A DNA stretch of 20,241 nucleotides from an uncultured Burkholderiaceae bacterium (lineage in GTDB: Bacteria; Pseudomonadota; Gammaproteobacteria; Burkholderiales; Burkholderiaceae). Below the pieces are notes generated by a model. It was not told where the DNA came from. It worked only from the letters and a program-made list of their open reading frames with translations, and made no database searches. Shown here in pieces: positions 13,951-20,241 of the stretch. The stretch lies in assembly GCA_937871985.1 (NCBI GenBank), contig CALMPB010000500.1, positions 1-20,241 on the forward strand, given 5' to 3'. The translations under genes were made by a program, and so were the position numbers. The stretch's first letter is position 1. Each line of letters starts with the position of its first letter.

Positions 13951-15216
13951 ATGGTCACAAGAAGACAAGTACTCGGAACCGGCCTGGCCGCGGCGGTCAG
14001 CGCCCTGGCCCTGCCGGCCTATGCCCGCAAGCGCCCCATCAAGATCGGCTATATCAGCCCGCAATCGGGCGCCTTGAGCGCCTTTTCCGAGGCCGACAAA
14101 TACATGATCGAGCAGTTCCTCAAGACCGCTCCATCCAAAGGCCTGAACGTCGAAGTGCTGGTCAAGGACAGCCAGTCGAACCCGAACCGCGCCGCCGACG
14201 TGGCGCGCGAGCTGATCGTGCGGGACAAGGTGGATTTGATTCTCGTCGCCTCGACGCCGGATACGACCAACCCCGTCTGCACCATCGCCGAAGCCGAGGA
14301 AGTGCCGGTCATTTCCTCGGTCGCCCCCTGGCAGCCGTGGTTCATCGGACAGCAAGGCAACCCCAACGACCCATCGTCCTGGACGAGCTTCGACTACGTC
14401 TACCATTTCTTCTGGGGCCTCGAAGACAACGTGTCGGTATTCCTCAATATGTGGAAGGGCGTGGAAAGCAACAAGAGCCTGGGAGCCTTGTGGCCGAACG
14501 ACGGCGACGGCAATGCGTGGGCCAGCGACGTCGGCTTGCCGCCCGCCGCCCGCAAGGCCGGCTACAAGCTCACCGACCCGGGACGCTATAAGAACCTGAC
14601 CGACGATTTTTCGGCGCAGATTGCCGCCTTCAAACAAAACGAGGTGGAGATCTTCACGGGCATTCCCATTCCGCCCGACTTCACCACCTTCTGGACCCAG
14701 GCCAGCCAGCAAGGCTTCAAGCCCAAGCTGGCCTCCGTTGCCAAAGCCCTGCTGTTCCCCGAAAGCGTGGCCGCGCTCGGCCCCCTGGGCCACAACCTGA
14801 CCTGCGAAGTGTACTGGTCGCCGAAGTTTCCCTTTCATTCCTCGCTGACGGGCGAAAGCTGCGAAGCGCTGGCCGAACGCTTCTCCAAGGCCGCCGGACG
14901 CCAATGGACCCAGCCGGTGGGCTTCACCCACGCGCTTTTCGAGCTGGCCGCCGACGTGCTCAAGCGGGCGGACGACCCCACCAACCACGAGGCAGTGGCC
15001 AAGGCCATCGCCACCACCTCGCTCGACACCGTGGTGGGCAACATCAAATGGGGCCAGGACAACGTACCGCCCTTCGCGCGCAAGAACGTCGCCAAGACAC
15101 CCCTGGTCGGCGGACAGTGGCGGCGCAAGGCCGACGGCAGCTTCGATTTGCTGATCGTCGAAAACGGCAATGCGCCCAACATCCCTTTGGGCGGCACGCT
15201 CGAAACCCTACGCTAG
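13951..15216 (+). CDS. LIV-type (LivK-like) periplasmic substrate-binding protein
   Basis: A 421-residue binding protein with an N-terminal export signal: TRRQVLGTG resembles a twin-arginine motif, then a hydrophobic run and cleavage after AYA near residue 25. The mature protein begins KRPIKIGYISPQSG, the first strand of the periplasmic binding protein type 1 fold of the branched-chain amino acid family. It continues with NRAADVARELIVRDKVDLIL and the TPDTTNPVC segment. Members in aromatic operons bind benzoate-like or phenylpropanoid acids rather than leucine. It directly precedes genes for the two ATPases and two permeases of the same system, so it is the receptor of a full importer. GGGAG before ATG 13951 supports the start. 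The actual ligand is not readable from the sequence; an aromatic acid fits the operon. Confidence 0.9.
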   Translation: MVTRRQVLGTGLAAAVSALALPAYARKRPIKIGYISPQSGALSAFSEADKYMIEQFLKTAPSKGLNVEVLVKDSQSNPNRAADVARELIVRDKVDLILVASTPDTTNPVCTIAEAEEVPVISSVAPWQPWFIGQQGNPNDPSSWTSFDYVYHFFWGLEDNVSVFLNMWKGVESNKSLGALWPNDGDGNAWASDVGLPPAARKAGYKLTDPGRYKNLTDDFSAQIAAFKQNEVEIFTGIPIPPDFTTFWTQASQQGFKPKLASVAKALLFPESVAALGPLGHNLTCEVYWSPKFPFHSSLTGESCEALAERFSKAAGRQWTQPVGFTHALFELAADVLKRADDPTNHEAVAKAIATTSLDTVVGNIKWGQDNVPPFARKNVAKTPLVGGQWRRKADGSFDLLIVENGNAPNIPLGGTLETLR

Positions 15217-15267
15217 CGGAGCCGGCGCGAACGCCAGGCCGTGCGCCGCGCCAGTCCGGAGATTCCC

Positions 15268-15983
<716 letters not shown>

Positions 15984-15987
<4 letters not shown>

Positions 15988-16703
15988 CAGGCACATCCCC
16001 CTTGCTGCAGACACAGCAGCTCATGGCCTTCTATGGCGACTTCCAGGCGCTGTTCGGCGTGGACCTGACTCTCGACCGGGGCGAAACCGTCGCCATCATC
16101 GGCGCCAACGGCGCCGGCAAGACCACGTTGATGCGCGCCATCTCCGGCATCGTCCAAGCCCCGGCGGACGCCATCCGCCTGCGCGGCGAGCCCATCGGCG
16201 CGCTCTCGCCGCCCGACGTGCTGATGCGCGGCGTCGCCATGGTGCCCGAAGGCCGCAAGCTGTTTCCCTCGCTCAGCGTGGAAGAGAACCTGCTTATCGG
16301 CGCCCATGCGCGCCGCGGCAAAGGCATATGGACGCTCGATGCGATCTACGCGCTCTTTCCCGTTCTGCAGGAGCGCCGGCGCAGCCCCGGAACCGCGCTG
16401 TCGGGCGGCCAGCAACAGATGGTGGCCATCGGCCGGGCGCTGATGTCCAATCCCGACGTCCTGCTTTGCGACGAGATCAGCCTGGGGCTGGCGCCGCGGG
16501 TGATCCGCGACATCTACGCCGCCGTGCCCAAGATCAAGGCGGCCGGCGCCTCCATCGTCATCGTCGAGCAGGACATCGCGCAGGCGCTGCGCGTGGCCGA
16601 CCGGGTCTATTGCATGATGGAAGGGCGGGTGACCCTGCAGGGCGTCCCCGCGCAGCTTTCGCGCGAAGCCATCCACGACGCGTACTTCGGAGTGACGTCA
16701 TGA
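15984..16703 (+). CDS. livF: LIV-type ABC importer ATPase (LivF-like)
   Basis: A 239-residue ATPase with all catalytic motifs intact: Walker A GANGAGKTT (40-48), signature LSGGQ (139-143), Walker B VLLCDEISLGLAP with D163/E164, and a VEQD switch segment, the form usual for LivF where Gln-Asp replaces the His. MVPEGRKLFPSLSVEENL (87-104) is a LivF hallmark. It forms the heterodimeric motor with the LivG-like protein encoded just upstream. Both ends of the gene overlap neighbours through ATGA, at 15984 with livG and at 16700 with livH, implying translational coupling and balanced stoichiometry. Confidence 0.92.
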
Positions 16704-17563
16704 TTCTGCTGAACACCATCGTGCAAGGCCTGTTGCTGGGCGGGCTGTACGCCCTCTTCGCCGCGGGACTGAGCCTTGTCTTCGGCGTCATGCGGCTGGT
16801 CAACCTGGCGCACGGCGACCTCATCGTCCTGGCCGCCTTCCTCATCCTTTCCATCACGACATCCCTGGGGCTGAATCCCTTCGCGGCGGTGCTGATCGCC
16901 GCGCCGATCATGTTCGCCGCCGGCTGGCTGCTGCAGGCCCACGTGCTGAACCGCGTGCTGGACGACGACCTCCTGCCTCCGCTGCTGGTCACGTTCGGAC
17001 TGTCGGTCGTCATCCAGAACGCGCTGCTCGAAGGCTTTTCGGCCGACAGCCAGAAGCTGGCCGCCGGCCCCATCGAAGCGGCATCGCTGTCGTTCGGACC
17101 GCTCACGGTGGGAGTCGTGCCGCTGATGACGTTCGCCTCGGCCGTCGTCGTCATTTTCGCGCTCAACCAGATTTTCTACCGCACCGCGCTGGGCCGGGCT
17201 TTCCGGGCCACTTCGGACGACGCCGTCACCGCCGGCCTGATGGGCATCCACGCCAAGCGCGTGTTCTGCATCGCCACCGGAATCGCCATGGTCGTGGCGA
17301 CCATCGCCGCCCTTTATCTTGGCACCCGCGCGAACTTCGACCCGTCGATCGGCCCGGCGCGCCTGCTCTATGCCTTCCAGGCGGTCATCATCGGCGGGCT
17401 GGGAAGCTTGTGGGGCACGCTGATAGGCGGCATCGTGATCGGCCTGGCCCAGACCCTGGGCGCGGCGGTCAACCCCGAATGGCAGATCCTGAGCGGACAC
17501 CTGGCCTTCGCGGCGATTCTTCTGATACGCCCCCGCGGGCTGTTCCCGCGCGCCAACGACTAG
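16700..17563 (+). CDS. livH: LIV-type ABC importer permease (LivH-like)
   Basis: A 287-residue inner-membrane permease with about eight hydrophobic spans. The N-terminal segment GLLLGGLYALFAAGLSLVFG followed by MRLVNLAHGDLIVLAAF is diagnostic of LivH. The cytoplasmic coupling loop GRAFRATSDDAVTAGLMGI contacts the ATPases. The gene starts inside the livF stop (ATGA) and ends 23 bases before livM. It forms the transmembrane pore with the LivM-like permease. Length and topology are normal for the family. Confidence 0.92.
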   Translation: MILLNTIVQGLLLGGLYALFAAGLSLVFGVMRLVNLAHGDLIVLAAFLILSITTSLGLNPFAAVLIAAPIMFAAGWLLQAHVLNRVLDDDLLPPLLVTFGLSVVIQNALLEGFSADSQKLAAGPIEAASLSFGPLTVGVVPLMTFASAVVVIFALNQIFYRTALGRAFRATSDDAVTAGLMGIHAKRVFCIATGIAMVVATIAALYLGTRANFDPSIGPARLLYAFQAVIIGGLGSLWGTLIGGIVIGLAQTLGAAVNPEWQILSGHLAFAAILLIRPRGLFPRAND

Positions 17564-17586
17564 GGCCTGCCAAGGATCCACAAGCC

Positions 17587-18714
17587 ATGTCAACGAAAAC
17601 ACCATCAGCCATGCCTCCCAAAAAAATCTTCCGCCTGCCGCGCGGATCCGCCGCATCGATCGCGCTGCTCCTGGCCGCCTTGCTCTTTGCCGTGCCCATC
17701 ATCGGCTCCCGCTCGATGGTGCAGGACCTGTTCATGATGCTGACACTGCTGGTGCTGGCCATGAACTGGAACCTGCTGGCGGGCTTTGCCGGCCTTGTGT
17801 CGGTGGGCCAGCAGGCATTCGTCGGGCTGGGCGCCTATGCCATGTTCGCGGTCGTCATCCTTTTGGGCTGGGATCCCCTCGTCGGCATCGGCGTCGCCGG
17901 CGTGGTCGCCATGCTGTTCGCCATCCCCATGGCGTTCTTCACGTTCCGGCTCAGCGGCGCCTATTTCGCCATCGGCACCTGGTCCATGGCCGAGATTGCG
18001 CGCCTGTCGCTGGCCCAGTGGCATGCGCTGGGCGGCGGCTCCGGCACGTCGCTGCCAAGGGGAACCGTCAATCACATGTTCGGCGTGGCCGAGTTGAAGC
18101 ATCTGCTGGGCGTCAGCAGCTCGGCCGCCGCCGACACCATCACCTATTGGCTGGCCCTGATCCTGGCCATCGCCACCCTGGGCCTCAGCTATGCATTCCT
18201 GCGCTCGCGCCTGGGGCTGGGCCTGCAGGCCATCCGCGACAATACCGAAGCGGCGCGCTCGCTGGGCATCGATCCCACCCGCCTCAAGGCGCTGGTCTTT
18301 CTGGCGACGGCGTTCGGCACCGGCCTGTGCGGTGCGCTACTATTCATACAGATTACGCGGGTCACGCCCGAAGCCGCCTTCTCCGTGATCAACTGGACCG
18401 CCTTCGTGATTTTCGTTGTCGTGATAGGCGGAATCGGGACATTGCCCGGGCCCGTGGCGGGTGTCATCGTTTTCTACATCCTGCAGCGCGCCCTGTCGGA
18501 CTACGGCACGATCTACCTGATCTTGCTGGGCCTGATCGGCATCGCTATCATGTTATTCGCCCGCCGCGGCCTTTGGGGCGTGTTCAGCGATCGCACCGGC
18601 ATCGACTTCCTGCCGTTGCGGCAGCGTCCGCCCAAAGGCCCGGAGACCCAACAAACAACTCCCAACGAAAACCAAATACACAAACCCCCAATCTGGAAAG
18701 GCATACACTCATGA
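17587..18714 (+). CDS. livM: LIV-type ABC importer permease (LivM-like)
   Basis: A 375-residue permease. MNWNLLAGFAGLVSVGQQAF followed by VGLGAYA is the LivM signature, and the coupling loop is QAIRDNTEAARSLGI. About nine hydrophobic spans lie between residues 20 and 330. After RRGLWGVFSDRTGIDFLPLR the protein carries a hydrophilic tail of about 28 residues rich in Pro, Gln, Asn and Lys. Its DNA (18630-18711) is visibly richer in A than the rest of the gene and includes the ribosome binding site of the next gene. The stop overlaps the start of the dioxygenase gene (ATGA at 18711). AAGGA before ATG 17587 supports the start, with somewhat long spacing. Confidence 0.9.
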   Translation: MSTKTPSAMPPKKIFRLPRGSAASIALLLAALLFAVPIIGSRSMVQDLFMMLTLLVLAMNWNLLAGFAGLVSVGQQAFVGLGAYAMFAVVILLGWDPLVGIGVAGVVAMLFAIPMAFFTFRLSGAYFAIGTWSMAEIARLSLAQWHALGGGSGTSLPRGTVNHMFGVAELKHLLGVSSSAAADTITYWLALILAIATLGLSYAFLRSRLGLGLQAIRDNTEAARSLGIDPTRLKALVFLATAFGTGLCGALLFIQITRVTPEAAFSVINWTAFVIFVVVIGGIGTLPGPVAGVIVFYILQRALSDYGTIYLILLGLIGIAIMLFARRGLWGVFSDRTGIDFLPLRQRPPKGPETQQTTPNENQIHKPPIWKGIHS

Positions 18715-19559
18715 CTCAGTTTTTCACCGAAGCAGACTCCGAAAGCGCCGTCAACGTCCGCATGGCCGAAGGCATCAACCCCCGCCTGAAAGAAATCATG
18801 GCCTCGCTTGTGAAGCATCTTCACGCGTTCGCCAAGGACATCCAGCTTACCCAGGAAGAATGGGATTTCGCCATCGACTTCCTGACCCGGACGGGCCAGA
18901 TATGCAGCAAGGAACGCCAGGAATTCATCCTGCTTAGCGACACCCTGGGCTTCTCGATGCTGGTCGACGCCATCAACAACCGCCGGCCCGCCGGCGCCAC
19001 CGAAAACACAGTTTTCGGCCCCTTCCACGTCGACGGCGCGCCCGAGCGCCCCATGGGCGCCAACATCACCCTGGACGGCAAAGGAGAAAGCTGTCTGTTC
19101 GAGGGCCGCATTCTCGACCTGCAAGGCAACCCCATAAAAGGCGCGCGGCTCGACGTGTGGTCGGACAACGCCGAGGGCTACTACGACGTGCAGCAGCCCG
19201 GCGTCCAGCCCAAATGGAACAACCGCGGCATCTTCACCACCGAAGCGGACGGCAATTACAGCTTCGTCGGCATCAAGCCCGTTTCCTACCCCATTCCCGA
19301 CGACGGCCCCGTAGGCCAGATGCTGGCCGCCCTGGGGCGCCACCCCTATCGTCCCGCCCACATGCACTTCCTCATCACCGCCCCCGGCTACCAGAAGCTG
19401 GTCACCCACACCTTCGACGGCGACGACTTCTACATCACCTCCGACACCGTGTTCGGCGTGAAGAAGACCCTGGTGGCCCCGTTCGAAAAAGTCGAAAACG
19501 GCGAAACCAAGTGGCGCTCGCCCTTCGACTTCGTGCTCACGCCCCTGGACAACAAGTAA
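18711..19559 (+). CDS. Intradiol ring-cleavage dioxygenase, hydroxyquinol 1,2-dioxygenase type
   Basis: A 282-residue Fe(III) dioxygenase. An N-terminal helical dimerisation domain (1-95) precedes the catalytic beta-sandwich. Iron ligands by family alignment are Y158 (EGYYDV), Y193 (VSYPIPDDGP), H217 and H219 (RPAHMHF). Length, GRHPYRPAHMHFLITAPGY and the C-terminal PFDFVLTP match hydroxyquinol (1,2,4-trihydroxybenzene) 1,2-dioxygenases better than catechol enzymes, whose C-termini differ. The reaction opens hydroxyquinol to maleylacetate. It is the last gene of the hydroxylase/LIV operon and overlaps the livM stop, with GGAAAGG before the start codon. The next pathway enzyme, maleylacetate reductase, is not seen in this window. 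Chlorocatechol or catechol dioxygenase activity is the main alternative. Confidence 0.9.
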   Translation: MTQFFTEADSESAVNVRMAEGINPRLKEIMASLVKHLHAFAKDIQLTQEEWDFAIDFLTRTGQICSKERQEFILLSDTLGFSMLVDAINNRRPAGATENTVFGPFHVDGAPERPMGANITLDGKGESCLFEGRILDLQGNPIKGARLDVWSDNAEGYYDVQQPGVQPKWNNRGIFTTEADGNYSFVGIKPVSYPIPDDGPVGQMLAALGRHPYRPAHMHFLITAPGYQKLVTHTFDGDDFYITSDTVFGVKKTLVAPFEKVENGETKWRSPFDFVLTPLDNK

Positions 19560-19609
19560 TAATCAGCAAGGTAACAGCCCCGCCCCGCATATTCACGTAC
19601 ACTTCCCGC

Positions 19610-20227
19610 ATGTTACGCATCGACAATCTCGGCAAGCGCTACGGCGACCATCCCGTCTTCCAGGGGCTGACCCAAACCTTCCAACCCGGATGCTACGCCT
19701 TGTGCGAAGAAGACAGCACAGGCAAATCCAGTTTGCTGGCCATCATCGCGGGCGCGCTCGCGCCCGACGAAGGAGACGTCTGGATAGACGGGCATTCATT
19801 GATCCACGAACCACAACAAGCCAAGGCCCGCCTGGCCTACGTGCCCGACAATTGCATGGCGTTTCCCATGCTGACGGGACGCGAACTGCTTGAACGCGTC
19901 GCCGCGGAAAAAAACACGGTCGTGGACGACGCCGTGCTCGGCTTGGCGCACCGGCTGGATCTGGAGCCGCATCTGGACAAACGCTTCGAACAAATGTCGA
20001 CCGGCATGCGCCGCAAGGTATTCCTGACGGCCGCCTCCCTGGGCGACCCAGCCGTCGTCGTCGCGGACGGCCCCAGCAACGGGCTCGACTCGCCGGCCTG
20101 CGCCGTGCTGGCCGAACTGTTCAAAACCTGGTCCCAAAACCGAGTCGTACTGTTCGCCAGCTACGACCCGGAACTCGTGCAAGCCTGTTCAGCGCGCGCA
20201 ATCAAGGTGGCGGAGCTGCGCCGCTAG
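19610..20227 (+). CDS. ABC-type ATP-binding protein with degenerate catalytic motifs
   Basis: A 205-residue ABC ATPase fold of CcmA/ABC-2 type. Order of motifs: A-loop Y11 (KRYGD), a Walker A variant EEDSTGKSS (33-41) that keeps GKS but lacks the first Gly, Asp80 in the Q-loop position (AYVPDN), a signature variant MSTGMRRK (129-136), a Walker B segment VVVADGPSNGLD (149-160) with D153 but Gly154 instead of the catalytic Glu, and Tyr185 instead of the switch His (FASYD). Nucleotide binding seems possible, hydrolysis doubtful. It follows the dioxygenase gene by 50 bases on the same strand without an obvious ribosome binding site. No permease gene is visible before the window ends 14 bases after its stop. 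A regulatory or non-transport role, or partnership with an unseen permease, are both open. Confidence 0.78.
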   Translation: MLRIDNLGKRYGDHPVFQGLTQTFQPGCYALCEEDSTGKSSLLAIIAGALAPDEGDVWIDGHSLIHEPQQAKARLAYVPDNCMAFPMLTGRELLERVAAEKNTVVDDAVLGLAHRLDLEPHLDKRFEQMSTGMRRKVFLTAASLGDPAVVVADGPSNGLDSPACAVLAELFKTWSQNRVVLFASYDPELVQACSARAIKVAELRR

Positions 20228-20241
20228 ACGCAAAAAAGCCC

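Noticed and set aside
12918..14591. 557-codon plus frame spanning the end of the hydroxylase and start of the binding-protein gene
   Set aside because: Out-of-frame shadow: it overlaps two well-supported genes, is Arg/Gly-rich and has no recognisable motif.
16607..17656. 349-codon minus-strand frame opposite livH
   Set aside because: Low-complexity Gln/Asp/Arg-rich translation opposite a clear LivH permease; typical antisense shadow.
20200..20241. Possible terminator at the right edge (A-run after the ABC ATPase stop)
   Set aside because: The window ends before any complete hairpin can be seen.

Overview
The window comes from a high-GC chromosome, most likely a betaproteobacterium of the Burkholderiales (Alcaligenaceae-like: Bordetella, Achromobacter, Pusillimonas and relatives). 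This is inferred from gene style: solute-binding-protein-rich transport, aromatic-degradation operons each flanked by a dedicated regulator, an OFA-type MFS carrier with a tiny companion membrane protein, and many ATGA stop/start overlaps. It cannot be fixed to a species from the sequence alone. No rRNA, tRNA, insertion sequence, prophage or CRISPR was seen.

Layout. (1) 1-231, minus: 3'-truncated gene of a uracil-DNA glycosylase-superfamily protein. (2) 363-3573: an aromatic-degradation unit on the minus strand (FAD-dependent phenol-type hydroxylase, then a one-domain VOC/extradiol-dioxygenase-like protein) with a divergent TetR regulator. Two near-identical palindromes lie between them, one inside the predicted hydroxylase promoter. 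(3) 3641-5182, minus: an OxlT-like MFS carrier followed by a 41-residue single-span protein. A strong 12-bp hairpin separates this unit from tetR. (4) 5549-6445, plus: a bestrophin-family channel with a good sigma70-like promoter. (5) 6483-11315: a MarR regulator (minus) divergent from a plus-strand unit. That unit encodes a dihydroorotate-dehydrogenase-like flavoprotein, two small proteins, a Rieske oxygenase alpha subunit and a periplasmic NMT1-type binding protein. The AT-rich divergent region carries three palindromes sharing GATCAA/TTGATC half-sites. (6) 11344-19559: a TetR regulator (minus) divergent from a long operon encoding a MhpA-like aromatic hydroxylase, a complete LIV-type ABC importer (binding protein, two ATPases, two permeases) and hydroxyquinol 1,2-dioxygenase. 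(7) 19610-20227: a lone ABC ATPase with eroded catalytic motifs.

How it works together. The window is a catabolic island of at least three separately regulated aromatic modules plus carboxylate transport. In module 6 the import of an aromatic acid by the LIV system, hydroxylation by the FAD enzyme and intradiol cleavage of a trihydroxybenzene form a plausible path toward maleylacetate; no maleylacetate reductase is visible here. In module 5 the Rieske oxygenase lacks a visible reductase. The accompanying flavoenzyme keeps the dihydroorotate dehydrogenase fold motifs but has lost several orotate-binding residues and carries a Cys where class 2 enzymes have Ser. This module is the best candidate for something not yet described.
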